Source: Gemmatales bacterium (lineage in GTDB: Bacteria; Planctomycetota; Planctomycetia; Gemmatales; HRBIN36). Taken from it: DNA of 44,308 nucleotides. The position numbers were made by a program, and so were the translations under genes. The notes beneath the pieces were generated by a model. The model saw nothing but the letters and a program-made list of their open reading frames with translations. It had not been told where the DNA came from and did not search any database. Positions 16,320 through 27,036 of the stretch are shown here, in pieces (position 1 is the stretch's first letter; each line of letters starts with the position of its first letter). The stretch covers positions 1-44,308 of the forward strand of contig JANWWR010000075.1 of the NCBI GenBank assembly GCA_025055835.1, read 5' to 3'.

Positions 16320-18812
16320 ATGACCACTCCCATGATGCGGCAATATCAGGAGGCGAAGGCTCGCCATCCCGACATGCTGCTGCTGTTCCGCATGGGGGAC
16401 TTCTACGAGCTCTTCTACGAAGACGCCGAAAAGGCCGCCCGACTCCTTCAGATCACCCTGACCAGCCGGGATAAGCAGGTGCCGATGGCCGGGTTTCCGC
16501 ACCATCAACTGGAAACCTACCTCCGTAAGCTGCTGCAACTCGGCGAACGGGTGGCCATCTGCGAACAGGTCGAAGACCCAGCCACCGCGGTCGGCATCGT
16601 GAAACGGGAAGTAGTGCGGGTCGTGACCCCAGGCACCGTCACCGAGGACGCCCTGCTCGATCCCCGCTCCAGCAACCATCTTGCCGCCGTCGTCGTGCAG
16701 GGCGAGCAAGCCGGGCTGGCCTGGGTCGAGCTTTCTACAGGCCAGTTCCAAGCGATGAATGTGCCCGCTGGCCGGCTGGTCGAGGAGTTGGATCGCCTCG
16801 ACGCCGCCGAGTGCCTTTGGCCGGAAAATCAGGCCGACCGGGTTCCCGATCCGATCCGCAACGGCCTGCCGCGGTTGAGCATGACCTTCCGGCCCGACTG
16901 GACCTTCGAGCCGCGCTTCGCCCGGGAAAGCCTGACCCGACATTTCCAGGTCCAGACCCTCGAAGGCTTCGGCTTCCGCGATGACGACCTTTGCCTTGGT
17001 TCGGCGGCGGCGATTCTGGAGTATCTGCGGGAAACCTTGCGGGCCAGCCTCAACCACCTCGGCCGGCTTCGGCCTTTCCATCCGAGCCGCGTCCTCATCC
17101 TGGACACCGTCACCCGCCGCAGTCTCGAATTGACCCGCACTCTGCGAGAAGGAAAACGGGAAGGTTCGCTTCTGGCGGCGGTGGACCGGACCACGACGGC
17201 GATGGGTGCGCGCCTCTTGCAGGAATGGCTGCTCGCTCCGCCGACGGACATCCCGACCATCGAAGCCCGTCTTGATGCCGTCGAGGAACTGCTTCAGGAG
17301 CATGGCTTCCGCCAACAAATCCGGGAACAACTCCGGCGCATGCCCGATCTGGCTCGCCTGGCCACTCGAGCCAGCACCGCGCGAGCCAATCCCCGCGATC
17401 TGGCCGCCATCGCTTCAGGACTGCGCCTGCTGCCCCGGCTCAAGGCCCTGCTGGCCGCCCGACGCTCCGCCCTGCTCCGTGATCTGGAGAGCCGACTCGA
17501 TCTCTGTGGTGAACTTCGCCAGTTGCTCGACCATGCCCTGGCCGACGACCCGCCGCTGAGTCCCCGAGATGGCGGGGTCATCCGCGAAGGGTATTCCGAA
17601 GAATTGGATCGGCTCCGCGATGCCAGTCGCGGCGGCAAGGAATGGATCGCTCGCTTCCAGGCTCGGGAAATCGAGCGCACCGGCATCCCCAGCCTCAAGG
17701 TCGGCTTCAACAAGGTATTCGGCTACTACATCGAAGTCACACATGCCCACGGGCACAAGATCCCCTCGGACTATCAACGCAAGCAGACGCTCAAGAACGC
17801 CGAGCGGTACATCACCTCCGAATTGAAAGCCCATGAGGACGAAGTGCTGCGAGCCGAGGAGCGGTCCCGCGAACTGGAGTACGAACTGTTCGTCGAACTG
17901 CGGCAGCGGTGCGCGGATCAGGCCCGTCCTCTGCTGCAATCCGCCGAGGTGCTGGCCCAACTTGACGTGCTTGCGGGCTTGGCCGAAGTCGCCGACGCCT
18001 TCGCCTGGCAGCGTCCGCAACTGGTCGAAGAGCCGATTCTGATCATCGAGCAGGGCCGCCATCCGGTGCTTGAGCAATGGCTTCCTGCCGGATCGTTCGT
18101 GCCTAACGATGCTCGCCTCGGACTCGAGGACGGTACGGTGCTCCTCATCACCGGGCCGAACATGGCCGGGAAAAGCACCTATCTTCGGCAAACCGCCCTG
18201 ATTGCTCTGTTGGCTCACGTCGGCAGTTTCGTTCCGGCCCGTCGAGCGGTGGTCGGCCTGGTGGATCGCATCTTCACCCGTGTCGGGGCCAGCGACGAAT
18301 TAACCCGCGGGCAAAGCACCTTCATGGTGGAAATGACCGAGACGGCTAACATCCTCAACAACGCCACGGACCGAAGCCTCGTGATCCTCGACGAGATCGG
18401 CCGCGGGACCAGCACCTACGACGGAGTCTCACTGGCCTGGGCAGTGGTCGAGTATCTGCACGACGAGATCGGTTGCCGCACCCTGTTCGCCACCCACTAC
18501 CATGAGCTGACCCAACTGGCCGATTCCCTTCCGCGTCTGCGGAATTACAACGCTGCCGTGCTGGAAGAAGGGCAGACGGTCGTTTTTCTCCACCAGATTC
18601 GGCCCGGACCGGCGGACCGCAGCTACGGCATTCACGTCGCTCAGCTGGCCGGCGTGCCAGGCTCCGTGCTGGAACGAGCCAGGCAAGTTCTCGATCAGTT
18701 GGAAAACCAGCACGCCGCCAGCGCCGAAAGGCAACGCACCTTCCGCCGTCGCCGACGCAGTGAACACGGGCATCCCACGCTTTTCGACGCCGCCGACATC
18801 GGCTCCCGATGA
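16320..18812 (+). CDS. mutS: DNA mismatch repair protein MutS
   Basis: 830 residues, the normal MutS1 length. The N-terminal mismatch-recognition domain holds [20 protein letters not shown] and the [13 protein letters not shown] motif, whose Phe-x-Glu stacks on the mismatch. Connector, core and clamp domains follow, with [17 protein letters not shown]. The ATPase domain has Walker [10 protein letters not shown], Walker [16 protein letters not shown] and FATHYHEL. The start at 16320 gives MTTPMMRQY, the usual N-terminus. There is no strong ribosome binding site. No mutL lies in the window. It is followed by rsmD after 127 bases. Confidence 0.97.
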   Translation: MTTPMMRQYQEAKARHPDMLLLFRMGDFYELFYEDAEKAARLLQITLTSRDKQVPMAGFPHHQLETYLRKLLQLGERVAICEQVEDPATAVGIVKREVVRVVTPGTVTEDALLDPRSSNHLAAVVVQGEQAGLAWVELSTGQFQAMNVPAGRLVEELDRLDAAECLWPENQADRVPDPIRNGLPRLSMTFRPDWTFEPRFARESLTRHFQVQTLEGFGFRDDDLCLGSAAAILEYLRETLRASLNHLGRLRPFHPSRVLILDTVTRRSLELTRTLREGKREGSLLAAVDRTTTAMGARLLQEWLLAPPTDIPTIEARLDAVEELLQEHGFRQQIREQLRRMPDLARLATRASTARANPRDLAAIASGLRLLPRLKALLAARRSALLRDLESRLDLCGELRQLLDHALADDPPLSPRDGGVIREGYSEELDRLRDASRGGKEWIARFQAREIERTGIPSLKVGFNKVFGYYIEVTHAHGHKIPSDYQRKQTLKNAERYITSELKAHEDEVLRAEERSRELEYELFVELRQRCADQARPLLQSAEVLAQLDVLAGLAEVADAFAWQRPQLVEEPILIIEQGRHPVLEQWLPAGSFVPNDARLGLEDGTVLLITGPNMAGKSTYLRQTALIALLAHVGSFVPARRAVVGLVDRIFTRVGASDELTRGQSTFMVEMTETANILNNATDRSLVILDEIGRGTSTYDGVSLAWAVVEYLHDEIGCRTLFATHYHELTQLADSLPRLRNYNAAVLEEGQTVVFLHQIRPGPADRSYGIHVAQLAGVPGSVLERARQVLDQLENQHAASAERQRTFRRRRRSEHGHPTLFDAADIGSR

Positions 18813-18939
18813 CGCTGTCCGCCAGTCGCCGGACCGTGCGTCCGGTCTGGAGCCGAGTACACTAGAAGGCGGGAACGTCCGAGGGCCAGGCCGCTTCGGA
18901 ATCCGACCCGTTCACGCTTCGATCCCCGAGATCGCCATC

Positions 18940-19545
18940 ATGCACTACCAAATACGGATCATCGGCGGCACCTTGCGAGGCCGGAAATTGACCCTGGTGT
19001 ATCAGCCGCACATCCGGCCGTTGTCGGATCGGGCCAGGGAGGCGCTGTTCAGCATCCTTGGCGATGCCGTGCCGGATCGGCCTTTTTTCGATCTGTTCGC
19101 CGGCAGCGGCGCGGTCGGCATGGAGGCCTTGAGCCGGGGCGGATCCCGGGCGGTGTTCGTGGAGCGCGATCCCCAGGCGGTGCGGGCCATCGAATCCCAT
19201 CTGCAACGCTTCAGCCTGACCGACCGTGCCACGGTCATCCGGGCCGACGCCTATCGCTGGGCGGAACGCTGGCTGCCCCCTCCGGAGCCGATCAACGTCT
19301 TCATCGGCCCGCCCTACCGAGAGTTCGAGGAGAACTTTCCCGCAATTTTCCACATGCTGGAGATTCTGCAACAGCGGCTGGCCCCTGGCTCGGTGCTGGT
19401 CATCCAGTCCGACGAGCGGTTCCCCGCCGAGGAACTGCCGGATGCCGGGGCCTGGGACGTGCGACAATATGGTCGAACGCAATTGGCTGTCTGGGTACGC
19501 GGCCCTTCCCCTGAACTGCAAAGGGAACCGCAGGCAACATCCTGA
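18940..19545 (+). CDS. rsmD: 16S rRNA (guanine966-N2)-methyltransferase RsmD family
   Basis: 201 residues: IRIIGGTLRGRKL and RPLSDRAREALFSIL (the RsmD N-terminal motif), then the SAM-binding DLFAGSGAVGMEALSRG and the acidic AVFVERD. Motif IV reads IGPPYREFE near residue 123, where most RsmD proteins have DPPY or NPPY. Loss of the Asp/Asn would normally weaken base methylation, so activity should be tested. The start at 18940 (MHYQIRIIGG) fits the family; the same frame is open further upstream inside mutS. The stop lies three bases before the next ATG. Confidence 0.9.
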   Translation: MHYQIRIIGGTLRGRKLTLVYQPHIRPLSDRAREALFSILGDAVPDRPFFDLFAGSGAVGMEALSRGGSRAVFVERDPQAVRAIESHLQRFSLTDRATVIRADAYRWAERWLPPPEPINVFIGPPYREFEENFPAIFHMLEILQQRLAPGSVLVIQSDERFPAEELPDAGAWDVRQYGRTQLAVWVRGPSPELQREPQATS

Positions 19546-19548
19546 CGC

Positions 19549-20826
19549 ATGACGGAAGCCCAATTCGCTTACAGCGTGGTGCATCGGCTTCGGGACGCCG
19601 GATATCAGGCCCTCTTCGCCGGCGGCTGCGTGCGGGACATGCTTCTCGGCCTGGAGCCGCATGATTTCGACGTGGCCACCGACGCCCGGCCCGAGGAGGT
19701 CCAACGGCTCTTTCGCCGCACCCTGGCCGTCGGCGCGTCGTTCGGCGTCATCGAGGTGCTAGGTCCCCGCGGCGAGGACGGCAAGCCGCTCCGCGTTCAG
19801 GTCTCCACGTTTCGGGCCGAAGGGCCGTACAGCGACGGCCGCCACCCGGACCGCGTCACCTTCACCACTGCCGAAGGAGACGCCTCCCGCCGCGACTTCA
19901 CCATCAACGGCCTGTTCTATGATCCGATCGCAGCCCAGGTCATTGACTATGTCGGCGGTCGGAAGGACCTGGATGAGCGGGTGCTGCGGGCCATCGGAAA
20001 TCCGTGGGAACGCTTTGCCGAGGACAAGCTCCGCATGTTGCGGGCCATCCGCTTCGCCGCCCGCTTCGACCTGACCATCGAGCCAAACACCTTCCAAGCC
20101 ATCCGGGAAATGGCCCAGCAAATCACGGTCGTCAGTGCGGAGCGAATCGCCGAGGAACTGCGGCGGATGCTGACGGATTCCCATCGGGCACGGGCCATAC
20201 AGTTGATGTGGGATTCGGGCCTGGTCCATGCGATCCTCCCGGAACTCGTTCCGTTCAAGGAAGCACCCTGGGGATCGACCGGCAACGTGTGGGACCATGT
20301 GGTACGAGTTTTGGATCGGCTGCGCGATCCGTCGTTTCCCCTGGCCTTCGCAGCGCTCCTGCATCATCTCGACGGCGAAGCGGCGAACTCGATCTGCCGC
20401 CGACTCAAACTCTCCAACGACGAGCGGGAACGGATTGTCTGGCTGATCGAGAATCATGATTACCTTTGCAATGCTCCCCGCATGAGGATCAGCCAATTGA
20501 AGACGGTTTTCGCTCATCCCGGTATCCGGGAACTGCTCGACCTGCATCGGGCCGACGCCGAGGCCGACGGTCGCAGCACGGAACACGTCGCCTTCTGCGA
20601 ACGGTTGTTGGAGCAATGGTCGGAGGCGGAAATCAATCCGCCGCCGCTGCTCAGCGGCTCGGACCTCATCCGCATGGGACTGAAACCAGGCCCGTTGTTT
20701 CGTACCTTGCTGGAGCGGGTCCGTGAGGCGCAGTTGGAGGGCGAGGTCAAAAACGCTGACGAGGCTCGGCAACTCGTGCAACGGTTACTAAGCAGCGAAG
20801 GACTCAGCGGCGAACCGAAGACCTAA
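19549..20826 (+). CDS. CCA-adding enzyme / poly(A) polymerase family nucleotidyltransferase
   Basis: 425 residues of the class II nucleotidyltransferase family. They include FAGGCVRDMLLG, the metal-binding DFDVATDARPEEV, SRRDFTINGLFYDP, and the RNA-binding neck motif RFAEDKLRMLRAIRFAARF. The C-terminal half is helical with an HD-like region (LLHHLDGE, ENHDYL). CCA-adding enzymes and bacterial poly(A) polymerases cannot be told apart safely by eye; without another candidate in view, tRNA 3' CCA repair is the more likely role. It starts three bases after rsmD, so the two are probably cotranscribed. A cluster of palindromic repeats starts 17 bases after its stop. Confidence 0.92.
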   Translation: MTEAQFAYSVVHRLRDAGYQALFAGGCVRDMLLGLEPHDFDVATDARPEEVQRLFRRTLAVGASFGVIEVLGPRGEDGKPLRVQVSTFRAEGPYSDGRHPDRVTFTTAEGDASRRDFTINGLFYDPIAAQVIDYVGGRKDLDERVLRAIGNPWERFAEDKLRMLRAIRFAARFDLTIEPNTFQAIREMAQQITVVSAERIAEELRRMLTDSHRARAIQLMWDSGLVHAILPELVPFKEAPWGSTGNVWDHVVRVLDRLRDPSFPLAFAALLHHLDGEAANSICRRLKLSNDERERIVWLIENHDYLCNAPRMRISQLKTVFAHPGIRELLDLHRADAEADGRSTEHVAFCERLLEQWSEAEINPPPLLSGSDLIRMGLKPGPLFRTLLERVREAQLEGEVKNADEARQLVQRLLSSEGLSGEPKT

Positions 20827-20842
20827 GCATACTCACGTAGGC

Positions 20843-20974
20843 GAGCGGGAAGCGTCAGCTTCCCGGTACAGCGAGCGGAAGGCGTCAGCTTCCCGGTCGT
20901 TTATCACAATGAGCGGGAAGCGTCAGCTTCCCGGTACAATCCAGTTCATCACGGGGGACTTACGTCCCCCGCTC
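20843..20974. repeat. Cluster of four 25-nt palindromic elements upstream of the cysteine desulfurase gene
   Basis: Elements at 20843-20867, 20873-20897, 20911-20935 (forward; core GCGTCAGC with arms GGGAA / TTCCC) and 20950-20974 (reverse; core CTTACG with arms GGGGA / TCCCC). The second has GGAAG in place of GGAA in its left arm. Together they fill most of the 185-bp gap between genes. The cluster is mirrored after the next gene. Confidence 0.95.
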
Positions 20975-21011
20975 GGATCGGTTTGCAAAAACAAGCGAAA
21001 GGATCCCCGGC

Positions 21012-22214
21012 ATGCTCCGTCTGCCCGTGTACATGGACAATCACGCCACGACCCGCACCGATCCCCGGGTCGTCGAGGCGATGCTGCCGTTTTTCACGGA
21101 AAAATACGGCAACCCGGCGAGCCGCACCCACGTCTTCGGGTGGGAAGCGGAGGAAGCGGTCAAACAGGCTCGGCAGGCCGTCGCCGCCCTGATCGGAGCC
21201 GGGCCACGGGAGATCATCTTCACCAGCGGTGCCACGGAGAGCAACAACCTGGCTCTGAAAGGCGTCGCCTGGGCTTACCGGGAACGCGGCAACCACATTG
21301 TCAGCGTCGTCACCGAACACCCGTCGGTTCTCGATCCGCTCAAGCGACTGGAGCAGGAAGGCTTTCGCGTCACCCTCTTGCCCGTGGATCGGGACGGCTT
21401 GATTTCGTCGGACCAGGTCGTCGACGCCTTGACACCGCAGACAATCCTCGTCAGCGTCATGGCAGCCAACAACGAAATCGGCGTCCTTCAGCCTCTGGAA
21501 GCCATCGGCAAAGTATGCAAAGAGCGTGGCGTCCTTTTCCACACCGATGCAACGCAGGCCGTCGGCAAGATTCCCCTTGACGTGGAAGCGCTGGGCGTCG
21601 ATCTGCTCAGTCTCTCGGCCCACAAGTTTTACGGACCGAAGGGCGTCGGAGCGTTGTACGTTCGCAAACGCAATCCCTACGTTCGCCTGATGCCTCTTCT
21701 GGATGGCGGGGGCCACGAGCAGGGACTGCGTTCCGGCACGCTGCCGACGCCGCTCATCGTCGGACTCGGCCGAGCCTGCGAACTCGCCCAGGCGGAGATG
21801 CATGATGAGGCCGAGCGCGTCAGAAGCTTGCGGGATCGGCTCTGGCAGGGCTTAAGCAGCCGTCTGGACGAGGTGATCCTGAACGGCCACCCGACCCGAC
21901 GCTTGCCGGGCAATCTGAACGTCAGCTTCCGCTATATTCGGGCCGATGCGTTGTTGGTGTCGCTGCGGAACCTGGCGGTGAGCAGCGGATCGGCCTGTAC
22001 CTCGGCGGAGGTTCGACCCAGTCATGTGCTATTGGCCCTGGGTTTGGAGGAAGACCTGGCTCATGCCAGCGTCCGCTTCGGAATTGGCCGCTTCAATACG
22101 GAAGAAGAGGTCGATTGGGCCATTGAATATGTCGCTGAGGCCGTCACAAAGCTTCGGCGGATGAATCCGCTGTATCAGATGGCTCATGCGACCCCCGTCG
22201 AGCGGGAAGCGTGA
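21012..22214 (+). CDS. nifS: Cysteine desulfurase (IscS/NifS family)
   Basis: 400 residues. The N-terminus [15 protein letters not shown] is diagnostic of the family. [13 protein letters not shown] and the aspartate of [10 protein letters not shown] bind PLP, and the Schiff-base Lys205 lies in [12 protein letters not shown]. The catalytic Cys329 lies in SSGSACTS, at the IscS position, in a long IscS-type loop. It supplies sulfur for Fe-S clusters or tRNA thiolation. AAAGGA precedes the ATG. No iscU or iscR is adjacent. The final codons (encoding VEREA and the stop) are a half copy of the surrounding palindromic repeat, so the repeat provides the stop codon. Repeat clusters lie on both sides. 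Confidence 0.95.
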   Translation: MLRLPVYMDNHATTRTDPRVVEAMLPFFTEKYGNPASRTHVFGWEAEEAVKQARQAVAALIGAGPREIIFTSGATESNNLALKGVAWAYRERGNHIVSVVTEHPSVLDPLKRLEQEGFRVTLLPVDRDGLISSDQVVDALTPQTILVSVMAANNEIGVLQPLEAIGKVCKERGVLFHTDATQAVGKIPLDVEALGVDLLSLSAHKFYGPKGVGALYVRKRNPYVRLMPLLDGGGHEQGLRSGTLPTPLIVGLGRACELAQAEMHDEAERVRSLRDRLWQGLSSRLDEVILNGHPTRRLPGNLNVSFRYIRADALLVSLRNLAVSSGSACTSAEVRPSHVLLALGLEEDLAHASVRFGIGRFNTEEEVDWAIEYVAEAVTKLRRMNPLYQMAHATPVEREA

Positions 22215-22324
22215 GCATACCCGCGATGGCGAGCGGGAAGCGTCAGCTTCCCGGTACGTCGAGCGGGAAGCGTGAGCTTCCCGGTAGCGCCCCGTTCATC
22301 ACGGGGGACTTACGTCCCCCGCTC
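22200..22324. repeat. Half element plus three 25-nt palindromic elements downstream of the cysteine desulfurase gene
   Basis: Half element 22200-22216, covering the desulfurase stop codon; forward elements 22231-22255 and 22261-22285; reverse element 22300-22324. The last is identical in sequence to the one at 20950-20974, and both are preceded by GTTCATCA. Order and orientation (forward, forward, reverse) match the left cluster. Confidence 0.95.
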
Positions 22325-22349
22325 GCCCGCTCGATGAGGTAAAAAGTGC

Positions 22350-22377
22350 TTGGAAATCTGACTCCATAAGGCATAAT
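22350..22377 (+). promoter_or_regulatory. Probable promoter of pyrBC
   Basis: TTGGAA at 22350-22355, a 16-base spacer and CATAAT at 22372-22377, about 40 bases upstream of the pyrB start. It lies just outside the repeat cluster. No PyrR-binding or attenuator-like hairpin is visible between it and pyrB. Confidence 0.5.
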
Positions 22378-22417
22378 CTAAGGCGAGCCTGTTCTTGATC
22401 GCCGAGGTGAGCCTGCC

Positions 22418-23431
22418 GTGACCGTCGAACTCGATGCCCCGCCGCGTGCCACGCCGTCGTGGACACGTCGGCATCTGCTCGGCCTCGAAGACCTCAGTGC
22501 CGCGGAGATCGAAACGATCCTGCGCAAGGCCGACGATTTTCTCGAAGTCAGCCAACGCAGCCGCAAGAAGGTGGCCGCTTTGACCGGCCGCGTCGTTCTC
22601 AATCTCTTTTTCGAACCCAGCACCCGCACGCGAACCAGCTTCAGCCTGGCCGCCCGGCGTCTCAGTGCCGACACTGTCGATTTCACCGTTACCGGTTCCA
22701 GCACGAGCAAGGGCGAATCGTTCATCGACACCGCTCGCAATCTCGAGGCGATGGGCGTGGACGTGATGGTGGTCCGGCACAGCAGCCCCGGCGCGCCGCA
22801 CCTGCTGGCCCAGCACCTCAATTGCTCGGTCATCAACGCCGGCGACGGCGCTCACGAACACCCTACGCAGGGCCTGCTCGATGTGTACACCATTCAACGG
22901 TCCAAAGGCCGCGTCGCCGGGCTGACCGTTGGCCTGATCGGCGACATCGCCCACAGCCGGGTCGCCCGAAGCAACATCCACGCTCTAACCAAACTCGGCG
23001 CTCGCGTCATCGTCTGCGGTCCGCCCACGCTGGTGCCGCCGACCATCCGCCGGCTTGGTGTCGAGATCGCCCACCGTTTTGACGACATCCTGCCGCAACT
23101 CGACGTGGTGAATCTTCTCCGTGTCCAGTTTGAACGCCAACGCAAAGGCCTGTTTCCGAGCATCCACGAGTACGCTGCCTTGTTCGGCATGGACAGCCAG
23201 CGGCTGCGGCGGGCCAAGGACGACGTCTTGATTCTGGCTCCGGGACCGATCAACCGCGGCGTCGAAGTCACGCCGGAAGTCGCCGATGGACCGAATTCCG
23301 CCATTCTTCAGCAAGTCACCAACGGGCTGGCGATCCGCATGGCCGTGCTCTACCTGCTCTGCGGCCAGCGTTCCGCTGAGCGTCAAGCCAACGAAAACGC
23401 TCCCGTTCGGGAAACGGCCGAAACGCCATGA
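22418..23431 (+). CDS. pyrB: Aspartate carbamoyltransferase catalytic subunit
   Basis: 337 residues. The carbamoyl-phosphate-binding STRTR motif is at 68-72 and is preceded by [16 protein letters not shown] and [12 protein letters not shown] follow, then a C-terminal [10 protein letters not shown] segment. It catalyses the committed step of pyrimidine synthesis. It starts at GTG 22418 with AGGTGA seven bases upstream. There is no pyrI regulatory subunit; the next gene is pyrC, overlapping by four bases, the arrangement seen in class A/B bacterial PyrB-PyrC complexes. Confidence 0.96.
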   Translation: MTVELDAPPRATPSWTRRHLLGLEDLSAAEIETILRKADDFLEVSQRSRKKVAALTGRVVLNLFFEPSTRTRTSFSLAARRLSADTVDFTVTGSSTSKGESFIDTARNLEAMGVDVMVVRHSSPGAPHLLAQHLNCSVINAGDGAHEHPTQGLLDVYTIQRSKGRVAGLTVGLIGDIAHSRVARSNIHALTKLGARVIVCGPPTLVPPTIRRLGVEIAHRFDDILPQLDVVNLLRVQFERQRKGLFPSIHEYAALFGMDSQRLRRAKDDVLILAPGPINRGVEVTPEVADGPNSAILQQVTNGLAIRMAVLYLLCGQRSAERQANENAPVRETAETP

Positions 23432-24726
23432 AAACGCTCGTGCTAGCCAACGGCCGGGTCATTGATCCCAGCCAGAACATTGACCGCGTCGCCGATCTGT
23501 GGATCCGGGGAGACACCGTGCTGGGCATCGGCCCCCAGCCACACTTGATTCCCGATCAAGTCCTTGACGTCAGCGGATTCATCGTTTGTCCCGGCCTGAT
23601 CGACATGCACGTACACCTTCGGGAACCGGGCCGCGAAGAGGACGAAACCATTGCCACGGGAACGGCGGCGGCTCTGGCGGGCGGCGTCACCTCGGTGGCG
23701 TGCATGCCCAACACCGAACCGGCCATCGACAGCCAGGCCCAGGCCGAATTCGTCTATCTCCAGGCCGAACGGGCCGGGAACGCCAACGTCTTCCCCATCG
23801 GGGCGATCACCAAGGGACGCCGCGGCGAGGAACTGGCCGAGATCGGCGGTTTGGTTGAAGGGGGTGCGGTCGCCTTCACCGACGACGGCTCGCCGGTCGT
23901 CTCCGCCGAGATCATGCGCCGCGCCCTGGAATACTGCAAAATGTTCGACCGCGTGGTCATGGACCATTGCGAGGATTTGGAACTGACCCGCGGCGGAGTG
24001 ATGAACGAGGGGTTCGAGAGCATGAGGCTCGGTCTGCCCGGCATGCCCGCTGCCGCCGAGGAGATCATGGTCAACCGCGACATCATCCTCGCGGAGCTGA
24101 CCGAGGGCCGACTGCACATCCTCCACACCTCCACCGCCGGCAGTGTGGACCTGATCCGCCGGGCCAGACGCCGAGGCGTCCGCGTCACCACGGAAGCCAC
24201 TCCGCATCATTTCACCCTGACCGACGAGTGCCTTCGCACCTTCGACAGCAATTTCAAAATGTCCCCGCCGCTGCGCACCCAGCGGGATGTCGAAGCGATC
24301 ATCGAAGGGCTTAAGGACGGTACCATCGAAGTCATCGCCACCGATCACGCTCCCCACGCCCCGGAAAAGAAAACCCGGGAACTGGACCAGACTCCCAACG
24401 GCGTCATCGGTCTGGAGACGCTGCTGCCGATCTGCATCCGATCGTTGATCGAACCTGGCCATCTCACCTGGCCGCAACTCATCGAAAAGCTGACGATCAA
24501 CCCGGCACGCATCCTCGGCATCGATCGGGGCACGCTGAAACCGGGAGCCGATGCTGACGTGACCGTCATTGATCCCAATCTCGAATGGGTCATTGACCCG
24601 CATCAGTTCAAATCGAAAAGCCGCAACTGCCCGTTCGCCGGATGGAAAGTGCGGGGTCGGGCTGTTCTGGTCTTGGTCAGCGGACAGATTCGCTACCAGT
24701 ATCCTGAGAATCCTTTGCTGGCTTGA
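23428..24726 (+). CDS. pyrC: Dihydroorotase
   Basis: 432 residues, type I dihydroorotase length. Metal ligands H61 and H63 lie in [16 protein letters not shown], the later LHILHTST and the catalytic ATDHAPH follow in order, and the substrate-binding NPA-x-ILG motif is near the C-terminus. These residues are intact, so this is likely an active enzyme rather than the inactive DHO paralogue some bacteria keep beside PyrB. It overlaps pyrB by an ATGA junction. The gap after it (24727-24973) is the groEL leader. Confidence 0.96.
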   Translation: MKTLVLANGRVIDPSQNIDRVADLWIRGDTVLGIGPQPHLIPDQVLDVSGFIVCPGLIDMHVHLREPGREEDETIATGTAAALAGGVTSVACMPNTEPAIDSQAQAEFVYLQAERAGNANVFPIGAITKGRRGEELAEIGGLVEGGAVAFTDDGSPVVSAEIMRRALEYCKMFDRVVMDHCEDLELTRGGVMNEGFESMRLGLPGMPAAAEEIMVNRDIILAELTEGRLHILHTSTAGSVDLIRRARRRGVRVTTEATPHHFTLTDECLRTFDSNFKMSPPLRTQRDVEAIIEGLKDGTIEVIATDHAPHAPEKKTRELDQTPNGVIGLETLLPICIRSLIEPGHLTWPQLIEKLTINPARILGIDRGTLKPGADADVTVIDPNLEWVIDPHQFKSKSRNCPFAGWKVRGRAVLVLVSGQIRYQYPENPLLA

Positions 24727-24973
24727 CCGACCCTGACAAAATCGGCGAAAGCGTCTTCCAAACCTGCCAAAGTGGCACTCAGCAGCTGCTTTCCGACTAT
24801 CTGTTTTCGACACAAGTCGTTGAAAAATTTTGTCTTGTGATGCGGCATTGGTCTAGGCATGGACCTTGCATATCGAAGCAGGCCGCAGCATGGTTTCCGG
24901 AGATTCCCCATCTCCGGCCAAGTACTCGCACAAGCGACGTAGCAACCTGAACCGTGGAAGGAGGTTGATCCGA
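24727..24973 (+). other. Leader region of the groEL operon, no gene
   Basis: 247 bases without a coding signal. I looked for a CIRCE element (TTAGCACTC, nine bases, GAGTGCTAA) and found none. A short inverted repeat CACAAG / CTTGTG (24811-24816 and 24834-24839) brackets an A/T-rich stretch with TTGAAA at 24820-24825. It could be a promoter or operator, but there is no convincing -10 at the right distance. Confidence 0.3.
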
Positions 24974-26629
24974 ATGGCAGCGAAGCAACTGGCTTATGCC
25001 GACGAAGCCCGGCAGAAGCTGTTGGCCGGCGTGACCAAGCTGGCCCGAGCGGTGCGTTGCACGCTCGGTCCCCGAGGCCGGAACGCCGTACTCGACAAAG
25101 GCTGGGGCGTACCCAACGTCACCAAGGACGGCGTCACCGTCGCCGAGGACATCGAACTCGCCGATCCTTACGAGAACATGGGTGCCCAGCTTGTCAAGGA
25201 AGCTGCCAGCAAGACCAGCGACGTGGCCGGAGACGGCACCACGACCGCGACGGTGTTGGCCGAGGCCATCTACCGCGAGGGGTTGAAGCACATCACCGCC
25301 GGGGCCGACCCGATGGCTCTCAGCCGCGGCATCCACAAGGCAGTGGACCGCGTCGTCGAGGAACTGCATAAGATCGCCGAGAAGATCAACGCCAAGAACA
25401 AGAAAGAAATCAAGGAAGTTGCCATCATCGCCGCCAATAACAACGTCGAGATCGGCGAACGCATCGCCGAAGCGATGGAGCGGGTCGGCACCGACGGCGT
25501 CATCACCATCGAGGAAGGCAAGGCGGCGACCACGGAGGTCGAGGTCGTCGAAGGCATGCAATTCGACCGCGGCTTCCTCAGCCCCCACTTCGTGACTAAT
25601 CCCGAAAAGGTCATCTGCGAATTCGAGAAAGCCTACATCCTCATCTACGAGGATAAAATCTCCAGCGCCAAGAACCTTGTTCCGTTGCTCGAAGCCATCT
25701 CCAAGGCTGCTCGGCCGCTGCTGATCATCGCCGAGGATGTCGAAGGTGAGGCCCTGGCGACGCTGGTCGTCAACAAGCTCCGCGGCATTCTCCAGGTCTG
25801 TGCCGTCAAGGCCCCCGGCTACGGCGACCGCCGCAAGGCCATGCTCGAAGACATCGCGGTTCTGACCGGTGGAAAGGCCATCTTCAAGGACCTGGGCATC
25901 CAGTTGGAGAACGTCAAACTGACGGACCTCGGCCAGGCCAAGAAGATCCGGGTCGATAGCGAGAACACGACCATCATCGAAGGCGCGGGCAAGAAGGCTG
26001 ACATCGAGGGCCGCTGCGAACTGATCCGCCGCGAGATCGAGAAGACCGAAAGCGACTACGACCGCGAGAAACTCCAGGAGCGGCTGGCGAAGCTGGCCGG
26101 GGGCGTGGCTCTCATCAAGGTTGGCGCTGCCACCGAAACCGAGATGAAGGAGCGCAAGGCTCTCTACGAGGACGCCCTGCATGCCACCCGCGCCGCCATC
26201 GAGGAGGGCATCGTTCCTGGCGGCGGCGTCGCCCTGCTCAATGCCGCGAAAGCCCTGGAGAAGTTTACGCTGGAGGGCGATGAGCAGTTGGGCGTCGAGG
26301 TGCTTCAGAAAGTCCTCGAAGTGCCGGCCCGGTCCATCGCCGAGAATGCCGGGCTGGACGGTTCCGTCGTGGTCAACAACATCCGCCGGTCCAAGGACAA
26401 GAACTACGGCTTCGACGCCGCCGAGGAGAAGTATTGCGATCTCCGCAAGGCGGGCATCGTTGATCCCGTGAAGGTGACCCGTTGCGCCTTGCAGAACGGG
26501 GCGAGCGTCGCCTGCCTGCTGCTGACCACGGAAAGCCTGGTGGCCGACATCCCGGAAAAGAAGAAGAAATCCCCGGGCGGTCACCACGACCACCACGGCC
26601 ACGGCATGGGCGACATGGGAATGATGTAA
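24974..26629 (+). CDS. groL: Chaperonin GroEL, paralogue 1 (His/Gly/Met-rich tail)
   Basis: 551 residues with the GroEL signatures [14 protein letters not shown], the ATP-binding [13 protein letters not shown], and the C-terminal equatorial motif AALEEG-like [16 protein letters not shown]. It differs from paralogue 2 in several usually conserved places (for example [17 protein letters not shown] instead of [17 protein letters not shown]). The C-terminus is [17 protein letters not shown]: a GGM-like tail enriched in His, which could bind metal or alter the cavity floor. The start at 24974 has AAGGAGG upstream. It is the first gene of a groEL-groES-groEL cluster, 65 bases ahead of groES. Confidence 0.96.
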   Translation: MAAKQLAYADEARQKLLAGVTKLARAVRCTLGPRGRNAVLDKGWGVPNVTKDGVTVAEDIELADPYENMGAQLVKEAASKTSDVAGDGTTTATVLAEAIYREGLKHITAGADPMALSRGIHKAVDRVVEELHKIAEKINAKNKKEIKEVAIIAANNNVEIGERIAEAMERVGTDGVITIEEGKAATTEVEVVEGMQFDRGFLSPHFVTNPEKVICEFEKAYILIYEDKISSAKNLVPLLEAISKAARPLLIIAEDVEGEALATLVVNKLRGILQVCAVKAPGYGDRRKAMLEDIAVLTGGKAIFKDLGIQLENVKLTDLGQAKKIRVDSENTTIIEGAGKKADIEGRCELIRREIEKTESDYDREKLQERLAKLAGGVALIKVGAATETEMKERKALYEDALHATRAAIEEGIVPGGGVALLNAAKALEKFTLEGDEQLGVEVLQKVLEVPARSIAENAGLDGSVVVNNIRRSKDKNYGFDAAEEKYCDLRKAGIVDPVKVTRCALQNGASVACLLLTTESLVADIPEKKKKSPGGHHDHHGHGMGDMGMM

Positions 26630-26694
26630 ACGGGGTCCAAGCGATCCGGTGTGGTATTTAAGCCTCAGACAGGAGAGAACAGGAGCGGAACATC

Positions 26695-26985
26695 ATGAAA
26701 CTGCGTCCCTTGGATGATCGCGTTGTGGTCGAGCCTCTGGAAGCCGAGGAGAAGACGCCGGGCGGCATCGTCCTGCCGGACACAGCCCGGGAAAGGCCGC
26801 AGCGGGGCCGCGTCGTCGCCGTCGGACCAGGCAAACGCCTCGAAGACGGCAGCTTCGCCAAGATTCCCCTGGAAAAAGGGGATGAAGTGATCTTCGGCAA
26901 GTACGCCGGCAGCGACGTCACCGTGGACGGCGTGGAGTACAAGATCCTGCGGGAGAGCGACGTGCTGGCCAAGATCGTCAAGTGA
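26695..26985 (+). CDS. groS: Co-chaperonin GroES
   Basis: 96 residues: LRPLDDRVVVEPLEAEEKTPGGIV, the mobile loop GGIVLPDTARERPQRG, and the closing EYKILRESDVLAKIVK. This is the full family length. AGGAG precedes the ATG. As the only GroES in view, it lies between two GroELs and probably serves both. Confidence 0.97.
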   Translation: MKLRPLDDRVVVEPLEAEEKTPGGIVLPDTARERPQRGRVVAVGPGKRLEDGSFAKIPLEKGDEVIFGKYAGSDVTVDGVEYKILRESDVLAKIVK

Positions 26986-27036
26986 CCGGCACGGCAACAG
27001 GGGGCAAAGACCAACCCAGAGGGAGATGCGAACCAT

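Noticed and set aside
18823..18846. CCGGAC / GTCCGG hairpin after mutS as a terminator or member of the 25-nt family
   Set aside because: It has no U tract and lacks the GAGC start, the GTMAG core and the GGT end.
20843..20974. Regular repeats considered as a CRISPR array
   Set aside because: Spacers are missing or only a few bases, orientation changes within the cluster, and no cas genes are in the window.
24727..24973. CIRCE/HrcA operator upstream of groEL
   Set aside because: GCACTC occurs once at about 24774, but no matching GAGTGC follows at nine bases, so it is not a CIRCE element.
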